A program made the position numbers and the translations under genes. A model generated the notes under the pieces. The model saw nothing but the letters and a program-made list of their open reading frames with translations, had not been told where the DNA came from and searched no databases. Source: Frigoribacterium sp. PvP032 (lineage in GTDB: Bacteria > Actinomycetota > Actinomycetes > Actinomycetales > Microbacteriaceae). From it: a stretch of 64,000 nucleotides of DNA. The stretch spans positions 1,116,001 through 1,180,000 of the forward strand of contig NZ_JAFIBM010000001.1 of assembly GCF_017833035.1 (NCBI RefSeq). The letters run 5' to 3'. Below, in pieces: positions 32,535-41,042 of this stretch; position 1 is the first letter of the stretch, and each line of letters starts with the position of its first letter.

Positions 32535-34730
32535 TCAGATCCTCCGCTGGAGGGGCTCGGAGGTCGATCCGCGGCCTCTCGCCAGGTCCCGGCGAGCTGG
32601 CCGGCTCGGCCACCAGAACGCGTCGCCCGTGAGGAACACCAGCGCCGGCACCAGCACCGTCCGCACGACGAGCGTGTCGAGCAGCACTCCGATGCAGACG
32701 ATGACGCCGACCTGCGTGAGCGCGACGACGGGCAGCACCCCGAGCACCGCGAAGACGGCGGCGAGCAGCACGCCGGCGCTCGTGATGACCGCTCCGGTCG
32801 AGGACAGGGCGCGCACCATGCCCTCGCGGGTGCCGTGCCGCAGCCGCTCCTCCTTCGCCCTCGTCGTCAGGAAGATGTTGTAGTCGACCCCCAGCGCCAC
32901 CAGGAAGAGGAACGCGTAGAGCGTGACGCTCGTGTCGAGGGCCGGGAACCCGAGGAGGTGCGTGAACAGCCACGTCGCCGCCCCGAGGCTCGCCGCGAAG
33001 GTGGCGAGCACCGACGCGATGAGCAGCACCGGCGCCACGAGCGAGCGCAGCAGCACGGCGAGGATCGCGAACACGATCGCGAGGATGACCGGCGCGATCA
33101 GGCCGAGGTCGTGGGAGGCGGCGGTGCGCTCGTCGTAGGCGGTCGCGTCGGTGCCCCCGACGAGGGCGTCGGCCACCGCGCCTCCGTCGTCGTGCAGGGC
33201 GTCGCGCAGGGCCTGCACGGTCGTCGACGCCTCGTCGCTCTCGGGCTCGGCGTCGAGCTGGACGTCGACGCGGGTCAGGCCGTCCGCCTGCTCGCCGGCC
33301 GCGGCGCTGGCGACGCCGTCGACACCCTCCGCCACCCGCACGACGTCTGCGGCGGCGGTGGTCGGCGCGAGCACGATCGTCTGGCTGGTGAGCCCGGCCG
33401 AGAACGAGTCGTCGACGATGCGCTGGGCCGTCACCGAGTCGGGGTCGCCGAGCAGCTGGTCGGTCTGCGAGAGGCCGACGGCGTAGCCGCCGAGGCCGAG
33501 GCAGAGCACGCCGATGCCCGCGACCGCGGCGACGGCGACGCGGCCGGGACGGCGTTGGACGCCACGGCCGAGGCGCTCCCAGAAGCCCTGGCGGGGACGA
33601 GCGTGGCCCGCGTCCCCGGTGTCCGTGCCGATGCTCGAGGAGGCAGAGGCAGAGGCAGAGGAGGCAGAGGAGGAAGAGGAGAAGGCAGAGGAGGAGGAGG
33701 AAGAGGAGGCGCGGGGCACGAACGGCCAGAACAGCCCGCGTCCGCAGACCACGAGCGCCGCCGGCAGCACCACGAGCGCGAAGGCGATCGCGACGACGAC
33801 ACCGATCGCACACGCGAACCCGAGTGCGCGGTTGCCCGACAGCTCGGCGAGCAGCAGCGTCGCGAGGCTGAGCGCGACGGTCCCGCCGCTCGCGGCGATC
33901 GCCGGGCCGGCGCTGCGCACGGCCGTCCGCATCGCCTCGTGCCGGTCGGGCCGTGAGAGCAGCTCCTCGCGGTAGCGGGCGACCAGCAAGAGCGCGTAGT
34001 TCGTGCCGGCGCCGAAGACGAGCACGGAGAGGATTCCCGAGATCGACGCGTCGACGGTCACGCCGAACGGCTCGGCCAGCGCGGCGACCACCCGGCCCGC
34101 CAGGAAGTCGGCGACGCCGACGACGACCAGCGGCACGATCCACAGGACGGGGCTGCGGTAGGTGACGATCAGCAGCACGGCGACGACGACCACGGTGACG
34201 AGCAGGAGGCGGAAGTCCGCCCCCGCGAACGCGTTCGACACGTCGTCCTGGAACCCGACCGGCCCCGTCAGGTACGCGCTGAGACCGTCGGGCAGGCCGG
34301 CCGAGGCGGCCTCGCGGAGGCTCGTCGCGGTGCCGCTCACGTCGGCCTCGACGTCGGCGGCGGACAGCGGCACGGCGACGAGCGCGGCAGAGCCGTCGTC
34401 GCTCAGCTGCGGTCGGACGGCCTGCGGCGTGGTCGACTGCTCCGCGAGTGCGGACGCGGCCGTGTCGACCGCGGCGAGGTCGGCGCTCGACAGCTGCGCG
34501 CCTCCCCGGCTCCAGACCAGGATCCCCACGGTGGCGTCGGCCGACGGGAACTCGTCGAGCAGCGCGGTCACCTGCGCCGCCTCGCTCGAGTCGGGCAGGC
34601 CCGACGGCGGGAACGCCTCGTCGTCGCCCGAGGGCAGCAGGGCGAGCAGCAGGGCGACGACGACGAGCGTGCCGCCGAGCACCGCCCAGGCGGTGCGGTG
34701 TCCGCTGACGAGTCGGGCGAGTGCGCGCAC
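32535..34730 (-). CDS. MMPL family RND-type membrane transporter
   Basis: 731 aa, two halves each with a large extracytoplasmic loop and five to six transmembrane segments. VFGAGTNYALLLVARYREEL and LFLVALGVDYNIFLTTRAKEER are the paired MMPL signatures (GxDY-type proton-relay region; the first half has GTNY). The loop between halves has a Ser-rich stretch (about 341-364) encoded by a GAGGCA/GAGGAG array. Likely exporter of lipids or drugs. GGAGGG precedes the GTG at 34730. Divergent from a MarR gene with a palindrome between them. Confidence 0.85.
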   Translation of the reverse strand: MRALARLVSGHRTAWAVLGGTLVVVALLLALLPSGDDEAFPPSGLPDSSEAAQVTALLDEFPSADATVGILVWSRGGAQLSSADLAAVDTAASALAEQSTTPQAVRPQLSDDGSAALVAVPLSAADVEADVSGTATSLREAASAGLPDGLSAYLTGPVGFQDDVSNAFAGADFRLLLVTVVVVAVLLIVTYRSPVLWIVPLVVVGVADFLAGRVVAALAEPFGVTVDASISGILSVLVFGAGTNYALLLVARYREELLSRPDRHEAMRTAVRSAGPAIAASGGTVALSLATLLLAELSGNRALGFACAIGVVVAIAFALVVLPAALVVCGRGLFWPFVPRASSSSSSSAFSSSSSASSASASASSSIGTDTGDAGHARPRQGFWERLGRGVQRRPGRVAVAAVAGIGVLCLGLGGYAVGLSQTDQLLGDPDSVTAQRIVDDSFSAGLTSQTIVLAPTTAAADVVRVAEGVDGVASAAAGEQADGLTRVDVQLDAEPESDEASTTVQALRDALHDDGGAVADALVGGTDATAYDERTAASHDLGLIAPVILAIVFAILAVLLRSLVAPVLLIASVLATFAASLGAATWLFTHLLGFPALDTSVTLYAFLFLVALGVDYNIFLTTRAKEERLRHGTREGMVRALSSTGAVITSAGVLLAAVFAVLGVLPVVALTQVGVIVCIGVLLDTLVVRTVLVPALVFLTGDAFWWPSRPARRDLARGRGSTSEPLQRRI
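33639..33709. repeat. GAGGCA/GAGGAG simple-sequence array in MMPL gene
   Basis: Purine-rich repeat of 3- and 6-bp units on the plus strand, coding on the minus strand for a Ser/Ala-rich linker; similar to the array in the sigma-factor gene at 23619. Confidence 0.8.
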
Positions 34731-34770
34731 GGGGCCCTCCGAGGATGGTCGAGCAGGATGACATGGTTCG

Positions 34771-34800
34771 TCGACAAAGAGTCTTAGCAACTGAGACTAT
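34771..34800. promoter_or_regulatory. marR promoter with operator palindrome
   Basis: Plus-strand TCGACA (34771-34776), 18-bp spacer, GACTAT (34795-34800). The spacer and -10 contain AGTCTTAG-CAA-CTGAGACT (34780-34798), an inverted repeat with 7 of 8 positions matched, the size usual for MarR dimers. It could control both the MMPL gene and marR-sdaA. Confidence 0.55.
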
Positions 34801-34847
34801 GGCACACGAGACGCTCCGCGTCCGCGAGAATCAGACGAGGAGGCGCG

Positions 34848-35522
34848 ATGACCGACACGACGACGACGCCCGGCCCTCGAGGCGGCGGCACCGCAGCCGG
34901 CGGCGAGCACGGCACCGCAGCCGGCGGCGAGCACGGCGGCGTGCGCGCCGGTGCCCACGTTGGTGCCCACGACGACGTCGTGCGCCGTGACGTGGTCACG
35001 TCGATGCAGCGCCTGACGACCGAGTCGCAGCGCGTCGCCCAGGCGTTCGCGGGGCAGCAGGGCCTCGGCCACATCGATCTCGAGGCGCTGCTGCACGTGA
35101 TGCAGGCCGAGCAGCGCGGCGACCCCGTCACGTCGGGCCGACTCGGCGAGCTGCTCGGGGTCACCTCGGGCGCCGCGACCGGCGTCATCGACCGGCTCGA
35201 GCGCGCCGGCCACGTGAACCGCAGCCGCGACGACGCCGATCGGCGCCGCGTGCTGGTGCACTACTCGGAGGCGGCCCGTGCGGTCGCCGGCCAGTTCTTC
35301 GGACCCCTGGGCCGGCTCAGCGCGACGGTGATGGACCAGTTCGACGCCGCGGAGCTGCGCACCGTCCAGCGGTTCCTCGCCGACATGTCCCTCGCCATGG
35401 CCGAGCACGCCCGCGGCACGGGCGACCGCTCGGCGGGCGCCTCCGCCGCGGCCGCCGCGGCCGCCGTCGGCACGTCCGAGCCGACGCCAGCCTCCCCGAC
35501 AGCACCAGGAGCAGCACGATGA
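34848..35522 (+). CDS. MarR family transcriptional regulator
   Basis: 224 aa. The N-terminal 45 residues contain two exact copies of GTAAGGEH (24-bp repeat). The MarR winged helix spans about 50-190: LGELLGVTSGAATGVIDRLERAGHVNRSRDDADRRRVLVH is the recognition helix plus wing with the DxRR motif. The C-terminus is an Ala/Thr/Pro tail. GAGGAGGCGCG precedes the ATG. It is divergent from the MMPL pump, the common layout for MarR control of an exporter, and overlaps sdaA by ATGA. Confidence 0.85.
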   Translation: MTDTTTTPGPRGGGTAAGGEHGTAAGGEHGGVRAGAHVGAHDDVVRRDVVTSMQRLTTESQRVAQAFAGQQGLGHIDLEALLHVMQAEQRGDPVTSGRLGELLGVTSGAATGVIDRLERAGHVNRSRDDADRRRVLVHYSEAARAVAGQFFGPLGRLSATVMDQFDAAELRTVQRFLADMSLAMAEHARGTGDRSAGASAAAAAAAVGTSEPTPASPTAPGAAR

Positions 35523-36943
35523 CCGACTACGTCTCCGGCCTCGACCTCTTCTCGATCGGCATCGGCCCCTCGAGCTCGCACACCGTGGGCCCGATGCGCG
35601 CCGCCAGGCTGTTCCTCGAGACGGTGCGCGACGCCGGCCGGCTGGACGACGTCGCCCGGGTCGAGGTGGTGCTCTACGGCTCCCTCGCCGCCACGGGCCT
35701 CGGCCACGGCACCCCCTCGGCCGTGCTCGCCGGCCTCGCGGGCCTGGCGCCTGAGACGGGCGACCCCGCGACCATCTCGCGGATGCAGGAGGCGGTCGAG
35801 GCGGGCGGCGGCATCCGCCTCCTCGGCACCCACCAGATCGCCTTCGCCCGCGGCGACCTGCGGATGGCCCCGCTGACCCGGATCCCGCGGCACCCGAACG
35901 CGATGGGCCTCGAGGCCCTCGACGCAGCGGGGCAGAGCATCGCCCGCGACACGTTCTTCTCGATCGGCGGCGGCTTCGTCGTTCGCGACGGCGACGACGA
36001 GCACGCCGTGCCCGCCCGCGAGGCGCCGCTCGCGTTCCGCGACGCCGACGACCTGCTCCGGCTCTGCGACGCCGAGGGGATCGGCATCGCCGAGCTGGCC
36101 TGGCGCAACGAGGTCGCCCTGCACGGCGAGGAGGCGGCGCGGACCGGCCTCGACGCCCGCTGGGCCGCGATGGAGGCGTGCATCGACACCGGCCTCGCCA
36201 CCTCCGGCGTGCTGCCGGGCTGGATGAAGGTGCCGCGTCGCGCCCGCCAGGTCGCCGAGCGGCTGCGCCTGCAGGAGGAGCGGGCAGAGCGGTACGCCCT
36301 CTCCGGCACCGCGATCGAGCAGGGGCAGGCGTCGTCGCTGCTCACCTCCGACCTGCCCGCCCAGTGGCTGCAGGCCTACGCCATGGCCGTCAACGAGGAG
36401 AACGCCGGCGGCGGACGCGTCGTCACCGCGCCGACGAACGGCGCCGCGGGCATCGTGCCGGCCGTCGGCTACTACGCGATGCGGTTCCACGGAGCGACCC
36501 GCGCCTCCCTGGCTCGCGACTACCTGCTGACCGCCGCCGCGATCGGCTCCCTCTACAAGCGCAACGCGTCGATCTCGGGTGCGGAGGCCGGCTGCCAGGG
36601 CGAGGTCGGCTCGGCCTCGTCGATGGCCGCGGGCGCGCTCACCGGCCTGCTGGGCGGCACGCCGCGCCAGGTCGAGAACGCGGCCGAGATCGCGATGGAG
36701 CACCACCTCGGCCTCACCTGCGACCCGGTCGGCGGCTTCGTCCAGGTGCCCTGCATCGAGCGGAACGCCATCGCGGCCGGCACCGCCGTGGCCGCCGCGC
36801 GCATGGCCCTGCTCGGCGACGGGAGCCACGTCGTCAGCCTCGACACCGTGATCGAGACGATGCGCCAGACCGGGCGCGACATGGCCGACAGCTACAAGGA
36901 GACGAGCCGGGCGGGCCTCGCGGTCAACGTCGTCGAGTGCTGA
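35519..36943 (+). CDS. sdaA: L-serine ammonia-lyase (single-chain, Fe-S)
   Basis: 474 aa. [23 protein letters not shown] is the N-terminal signature of [4Fe-4S] serine dehydratases; cluster Cys residues are Cys359 ([12 protein letters not shown]), Cys401 (LTCDPVGGF) and Cys412 ([10 protein letters not shown]). The last residue is Cys474, matching the tail-in-mouth Cys that in type 2 enzymes occupies the active-site iron and gives substrate activation. It converts L-serine to pyruvate and ammonia. ATG overlaps the MarR stop, so regulator and enzyme are coupled. Confidence 0.92.
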   Translation: MTDYVSGLDLFSIGIGPSSSHTVGPMRAARLFLETVRDAGRLDDVARVEVVLYGSLAATGLGHGTPSAVLAGLAGLAPETGDPATISRMQEAVEAGGGIRLLGTHQIAFARGDLRMAPLTRIPRHPNAMGLEALDAAGQSIARDTFFSIGGGFVVRDGDDEHAVPAREAPLAFRDADDLLRLCDAEGIGIAELAWRNEVALHGEEAARTGLDARWAAMEACIDTGLATSGVLPGWMKVPRRARQVAERLRLQEERAERYALSGTAIEQGQASSLLTSDLPAQWLQAYAMAVNEENAGGGRVVTAPTNGAAGIVPAVGYYAMRFHGATRASLARDYLLTAAAIGSLYKRNASISGAEAGCQGEVGSASSMAAGALTGLLGGTPRQVENAAEIAMEHHLGLTCDPVGGFVQVPCIERNAIAAGTAVAAARMALLGDGSHVVSLDTVIETMRQTGRDMADSYKETSRAGLAVNVVEC

Positions 36944-36978
36944 GCGTCGTCGGGTGCTGAGCGTCGTCGGGTGCTGAC
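36928..36978. repeat. 17-bp tandem repeat over the sdaA stop codon
   Basis: CGTCGTCGRGTGCTGAG at 36928-36944 (contains the real stop TGA), 36945-36961 and 36962-36978 (last base changed). Two copies are extra, downstream of the stop. Confidence 0.9.
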
Positions 36979-37008
36979 GGAGGCGCGGGCTCTGTCGGAC
37001 CCCGCCGA

Positions 37009-37020
37009 TAGCGTGGTCGC
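37009..37020 (+). promoter_or_regulatory. Leaderless -10 box of pentapeptide-like gene
   Basis: TAGCGT (37009-37014) ends 6 nt before the ATG. Confidence 0.55.
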
Positions 37021-37716
37021 ATGACCCCGCCGCGCCGCCCCTCCGCCCGTTCCGTCGCCAGCGCGAGCGGCGGCACCGAAGCCCCGCGGCTCGACCCGCT
37101 CGACCCCCAGGGCCTCGTCGACATGGGGGCAGACCTGCTGGGGCCGCGCGACCACCGCGAGCTCGAGCGCTTCGTCGACGCCGACCTGGTCGACCGCGAC
37201 CTCGAGGGGTCGTCGTTCTCCGAGTGCGTGTTCGAGTCGCCGCGGCTCGGCGGCGCGCGGCTCCGCGGCACACGCGTCGTCGAGTCCGTCCTCTCCGACT
37301 CGTTCGCCCCCGAGCTCTCGTCTGCCAGGGCGACCTGGCGCGACGTCCGGGTCGAGCGGCCGCGCTGGGGCTCGGCCGAGCTGTTCGACGCCTCGTGGCA
37401 GTCGGTGCGGATCGTCGGCGGCAAGATCGACTACCTGAACCTCCGCGGCGCCCGGCTGACCGACGTCGTGCTCGAGGGCTGCGTGGTCGGCGAGCTCGAC
37501 CTGCAGGGGGCAGAGGCGCTGCGCGTCGCCCTCGTCGACTGCCGTGTGGGCACGCTCGACCTGACGGGCGCCTCCCTGGCCCACACCGACCTGCGCACCA
37601 CCGACCTCGACCGGCTCGACGGGCTCGACGGCCTCCGGGGCGCGACGATCGACCACCTCCAGCTCGCGTCGCTCTCGGGCGTGTTCGCCGCGCACCTCGG
37701 CGTCGTCGTCGACTGA
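37021..37716 (+). CDS. Pentapeptide-repeat-like protein
   Basis: 231 aa. From about residue 50 the chain follows an A(D/N)LxG-like five-residue periodicity with many Leu/Val/Ala at the central position (LVDRDLEGSSFSECVFES, LDLTGASLAHTDLRTTDLDRL), expected to form a right-handed quadrilateral beta-helix. No signal peptide. Some such proteins mimic DNA and protect gyrase, but the role here is unknown. Leaderless-type ATG. Confidence 0.7.
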   Translation: MTPPRRPSARSVASASGGTEAPRLDPLDPQGLVDMGADLLGPRDHRELERFVDADLVDRDLEGSSFSECVFESPRLGGARLRGTRVVESVLSDSFAPELSSARATWRDVRVERPRWGSAELFDASWQSVRIVGGKIDYLNLRGARLTDVVLEGCVVGELDLQGAEALRVALVDCRVGTLDLTGASLAHTDLRTTDLDRLDGLDGLRGATIDHLQLASLSGVFAAHLGVVVD

Positions 37717-37749
37717 GCGGCAGCCCCGCGGTGGCCATGGCGGCGGTGC

Positions 37750-37755
37750 TAGGGT
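37750..37755 (+). promoter_or_regulatory. Promoter -10 box of riboflavin operon
   Basis: TAGGGT; transcription would begin near 37762, just ahead of the FMN riboswitch. Confidence 0.55.
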
Positions 37756-37767
37756 CGCCGTGAGCAA

Positions 37768-37902
37768 CGCGCTCCGGGGTCAGTGCAAATCTGAACCGGC
37801 GGTCACAGCCCGCGAACCGGCACGACGCCCCTCGGGGAGTCGTCCGGCCGAACCGGTGGAACTCCGGTGCCGACGGTCACAGTCCGGATGAGAGGAAGCG
37901 CG
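37768..37902 (+). ncRNA. FMN riboswitch (RFN element)
   Basis: All conserved RFN blocks are present in order: CTCCGGGGTCAGTG, AACCGGCGGTCACAG, CCGCGAACCGG, a variable stem (near 37825-37850), CCGGTGGAACTCCGGTGCCGAC, GGTCACAGTCCGGATGAGAGGAAGCGCG. P1 is formed by CGCGCT (37768-37773) and AGCGCG (37897-37902). It binds flavin mononucleotide and lowers riboflavin-gene expression. Downstream, GTCTCCG (37914-37920) can pair with CGGAGAC (37975-37981), covering the Shine-Dalgarno of the small ORF that follows, which suggests translational control. Confidence 0.95.
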
Positions 37903-37985
37903 GGCCGGGCGTCGTCTCCGCGGAGCGCGCCCAGCCGAGCGACACTGCGTCGTCCCCCGGAGCCCCCTTCCGGACGGAGACCGAC

Positions 37986-38093
37986 ATGACCTCGCTGCAC
38001 CGCACCTCGTGCGCCCTCGACCCTGCCCTGCGGGCGACCGCTCGCGCGACGGCCCGCGCGGCCACCGCCCCGACCGCGACGGCGGGCCGCTGA
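37986..38093 (+). CDS. Candidate 35-aa small ORF between riboswitch and ribE
   Basis: ATG at 37986 preceded by GGACGGAG at 6 nt; 35 codons rich in Ala, Thr and Arg (starts MTSLHRTSCALDPAL, ends TATAGR). Its TGA shares one base with the ribE ATG (TGATG), and ribE has only a weak Shine-Dalgarno of its own, so ribE translation may depend on it. No known family. It is either a coupling leader peptide or a small protein; it could also be chance. Confidence 0.5.
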   Translation: MTSLHRTSCALDPALRATARATARAATAPTATAGR

Positions 38094-38713
38094 TGTTCAC
38101 CGGGCTCGTGGAGGAGGTCGGCGAGGTCGTCCGGATCGACGACGCCGGCGACAGCGTCCGCCTCACCGTGCGCGGACCGCTCGTCGTGGACGACGCCGGG
38201 CACGGCGACTCGATCTCGGTCAGCGGCGTGTGCCTCACCGTCGTCGACCGCAGCGAGGGCGCGTTCACCGCCGACGTCATGAAGCAGACGCTCGCCGTCA
38301 GCACCCTCGCGGGGCTGGGCGAGGGGTCGTCGGTCAACCTCGAGCGCGCCGCCCGGGTGGGCGACCGTCTCGGCGGGCACATCGTGCAGGGCCACGTCGA
38401 CGGCACGGCGTCCGTCGTCGAGATCGAGCCGGGCGAGGCCTGGCGCCGTGTCCGGCTGACGCTCGACGACGAGCTGTCGCCGTTGCTCGTCGACAAGGGC
38501 TCGGTCACCCTCGACGGGGTCAGCCTCACGGTCAGCGCGATCAGCGAGCCGCACGAGCAGCCCGGCTGGTTCGAGGTGAGCCTCATCCCCGAGACGCTCG
38601 CGGCGACGACGCTCGGCCAGGCGGTCGTCGGCAGCAGGGTCAACGTCGAGACCGACGTGGTCGCTCGGCACGTGCGCCGCATGCTCGCGCTCGGCGCGGG
38701 GGCGACGTCGTGA
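38093..38713 (+). CDS. ribE: Riboflavin synthase alpha subunit
   Basis: 206 aa. Begins MFTGLVEEVGEV, the invariant start of the family, and has two lumazine-binding repeats (about 1-95 and 96-195): SISVSGVCLTVVD and SVTLDGVSLTVSAI are the paired substrate-binding strands, and GHIVQGHVDGTA the junction. It dismutates two 6,7-dimethyl-8-ribityllumazine to riboflavin. Under an FMN riboswitch; its stop overlaps the ribB GTG start. Confidence 0.95.
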   Translation: MFTGLVEEVGEVVRIDDAGDSVRLTVRGPLVVDDAGHGDSISVSGVCLTVVDRSEGAFTADVMKQTLAVSTLAGLGEGSSVNLERAARVGDRLGGHIVQGHVDGTASVVEIEPGEAWRRVRLTLDDELSPLLVDKGSVTLDGVSLTVSAISEPHEQPGWFEVSLIPETLAATTLGQAVVGSRVNVETDVVARHVRRMLALGAGATS

Positions 38714-39444
38714 CCGGCGAGCACGGTGCCGCCGCCGCCGCCCCCACGGCGGCCGACGAGGCAGGCGCGCCCGGCGTTCCTCCCGTCACCGACCCGGGTG
38801 CCGCGGCCGAGGCGGCCGAGGCGACGGGCGCCTCCTCGATCGAGGCCGCCCTGGATCACCTGCGGCAGGGGCGTCCCGTGATCGTGGCCGACGACGCCTC
38901 ACGAGAGAACGAGGGCGACGTCGTGCTCTCGGCCGAGCTCGCCACCCCTGAGTGGCTCGCCTGGACGGTCCGTGTCTCGTCCGGCTTCGTCTGCGCGCCG
39001 ATGGCGGCGGAGATCGCGGACGCCCTCGACCTGCCGCCGATGGTCGCCCACAACGAAGACGCGCGCGGCACCGCCTACACGGTAAGCGTCGACGCGTCGG
39101 CCGGCGTCACGACGGGCATCAGCGCCTCCGACCGGGCGACGACGCTCCGGACGCTCGCCGACCCGGCGTCGGTCCGCGACGACCTTCGCCGCCCCGGGCA
39201 CGTGCTGCCCCTGCGCGCCCGTCCCGGCGGCGTGCGCGAGCGGAACGGGCACACGGAGGCGGCGGTCGACCTGATGCGCGCCGCGGGCCTCCGCCCCGTC
39301 GCGGCCATCAGCGAGATCGTGGCGGACGACGGCGAGATGATGCGCTGGCCGGGCCTCGTCGAGCTCGGCGCCCGCGACGGCGTGCCCGTCGTGTCCATCG
39401 CCCAGCTCGTCGTCTGGCTCGACGAGCGCGACCGCCAGGCCTGA
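38710..39444 (+). CDS. ribB: 3,4-dihydroxy-2-butanone-4-phosphate synthase
   Basis: 244 aa. An Ala/Pro-rich N-terminal tail of about 45 residues is followed by the DHBP synthase domain: [14 protein letters not shown] (acid loop with catalytic Glu/Asp), [12 protein letters not shown] and [16 protein letters not shown] (metal and substrate residues). The chain ends after this domain, so GTP cyclohydrolase II (RibA) is not fused as in many actinobacteria. ribD is also absent here, so both must lie elsewhere. GTG start overlaps ribE by 4 nt. Confidence 0.9.
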   Translation: MTGEHGAAAAAPTAADEAGAPGVPPVTDPGAAAEAAEATGASSIEAALDHLRQGRPVIVADDASRENEGDVVLSAELATPEWLAWTVRVSSGFVCAPMAAEIADALDLPPMVAHNEDARGTAYTVSVDASAGVTTGISASDRATTLRTLADPASVRDDLRRPGHVLPLRARPGGVRERNGHTEAAVDLMRAAGLRPVAAISEIVADDGEMMRWPGLVELGARDGVPVVSIAQLVVWLDERDRQA

Positions 39445-39538
39445 GCTCGACCGCGGCCCGATCACCGCCGGCGGCCACGCCGACCGCCGGGCCGTCGTCC
39501 ACCTACCCACCCGCACCACACCACCCGAGGAGACACAC

Positions 39539-40033
39539 ATGAGCGTCGAGGGCGCCCCCACCGAGATCGACGTCGACGGGACCGGCGTCCACGTCGCGAT
39601 CGTCGCCGGCACCTGGCACGAGACCATCACCGACGGGCTGCTCGCCGGTGCGCTCGCCACCGTGGAGCGGCTCGGCGCGACGGCCGAGGTGCTGCGCGTG
39701 CCCGGCAGCTTCGAGCTGCCCGTGGTCGCGAAGGCGGCGCTCGAGGCCGGGGCCGACGCCGCCGTGGCGCTCGGCGTCATCATCCGGGGCGGGACGCCGC
39801 ACTTCGAGTACGTCTCCGACGCAGCGACGTCAGGGCTGCTGCGCGTCTCGCTCGACACGGGCAAGCCCGTCGGCTTCGGCGTCCTCACCCTCGACGACGA
39901 GCAGCAGGGCCTCGACCGGGCCGGCCTGCCCGGCTCGAAGGAGGACAAGGGCGCCGAGGCCGCCCACGCCGCCGTCGCGACGGCCGTCCAGCTGCGGGCG
40001 ATCGCCGCGGGCGGCTCGGGCCACGTGGCCTAG
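39539..40033 (+). CDS. ribH: 6,7-dimethyl-8-ribityllumazine synthase
   Basis: 164 aa. [28 protein letters not shown] and [18 protein letters not shown] (catalytic His in TPHFEYV) identify lumazine synthase. It condenses the RibB product with the pyrimidine from RibD to make the RibE substrate; it usually forms 60-mers or pentamers. GAGGAG precedes the ATG; 94 nt separate it from ribB, with no obvious terminator. Confidence 0.95.
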   Translation: MSVEGAPTEIDVDGTGVHVAIVAGTWHETITDGLLAGALATVERLGATAEVLRVPGSFELPVVAKAALEAGADAAVALGVIIRGGTPHFEYVSDAATSGLLRVSLDTGKPVGFGVLTLDDEQQGLDRAGLPGSKEDKGAEAAHAAVATAVQLRAIAAGGSGHVA

Positions 40034-40154
40034 GGGGCCTGCCTGGCCTCACGGTCGGCGAGTTCGGCGAGCCCGGCGTCGAGGGACCGGGTCTGCATGG
40101 GCCCACCCCGTCGCCGTCCCTTCTCCCCTGCGGGGAGCACGCGGCCGGTCGCGC

Positions 40155-40958
40155 CTAGAGCACCTCGTCGAAGAAGGCGCGCATCTGCGCCCACGAGCGC
40201 CGGTCGGCGACGGCCTGGTACTGGGCGCCGTGCTCGGGGGAGTCCGTGCCGGGCACCGCGAAGGCGTGCATCGCGTCGCTGTAGCTGACGACCTGCCAGT
40301 CGGGAGCGCCCGCGGTGCGGAGCTCGTCCTCGAAGGCGACGACGGCGTCGTCGGGCACGACGGGGTCGGCTGTGCCGGTCATGACGAGCAGCGGAGCCTG
40401 CACGGCGCCCTCCTCGGCGGGCAGCTGCGTGCCGAGGCCGCCGTGGAACGACGCGACCGCCGCGACGTCGGCGCCCGAGCGCGCGAGCTCGAGGGCGCCC
40501 GACCCGCCGAAGCAGTAGCCCATCACGGCGATGCGCGCGGGGTCGACGCCGGGCTCGGACCGCAGCCGCTCGAGGTTGGCCGCGAGTCGTGCCCGGAACG
40601 CGGGGACGTCCCCGTACCAGGCGCCTGCCTGCGCCGCCGCCTCCTCGGGCCCGGGGCGGACGCCCTGGCCGTAGACGTCGCCGGCGAGGGCGACGTAGCC
40701 GAGACGGGCGAGCATCACGGCCCGCACCTTGACGTGGTCGACGACGCCGAACCAGTCGTGCAGCACGAGCACCGTGGGGCGCAGCCCGTCGGGGCCGGCG
40801 GACGAGGCGGCGTCCGGGCTCGCGAGCCAGCCCTCGAGGGCCGTCCCGTCGTCGTCCCAGACGACGTCGCCGCCCTGGACGGTGCCGGTGTCGGGCACCG
40901 TGTCGAGCACGGTGCGGAGTTCGGGGGAGAGGTCGGGCAGCAGCTCTGTGGTGGTCAC
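40155..40958 (-). CDS. Dienelactone hydrolase family protein
   Basis: 267 aa. LVLHDWFGVVDHVKVRAVMLARLGYVALAGDVYGQG, IAVMGYCFGGSGALELARS (Cys nucleophile in GYCFGG), TGTADPVVP (Asp) and DAMHAF (His) make up the Cys-His-Asp triad of DLH enzymes. The substrate may be a lactone or ester; true dienelactone use is not implied. GTG start 7 nt after a TAGCGT -10 box on the minus strand. Confidence 0.85.
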   Translation of the reverse strand: MTTTELLPDLSPELRTVLDTVPDTGTVQGGDVVWDDDGTALEGWLASPDAASSAGPDGLRPTVLVLHDWFGVVDHVKVRAVMLARLGYVALAGDVYGQGVRPGPEEAAAQAGAWYGDVPAFRARLAANLERLRSEPGVDPARIAVMGYCFGGSGALELARSGADVAAVASFHGGLGTQLPAEEGAVQAPLLVMTGTADPVVPDDAVVAFEDELRTAGAPDWQVVSYSDAMHAFAVPGTDSPEHGAQYQAVADRRSWAQMRAFFDEVL

Positions 40959-40965
40959 GAGCGCG

Positions 40966-40971
40966 ACGCTA
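40966..40971 (-). promoter_or_regulatory. Leaderless -10 box of DLH gene
   Basis: TAGCGT on the minus strand, 7 nt from the GTG at 40958. Confidence 0.5.
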
Positions 40972-41042
40972 CTCCGGGCGGGGAGGCGAGGGCGCACCGA
41001 GGAGGGGGCGCCAGGAGGCGAGGGGACGCGAGGAGGCGCGGG

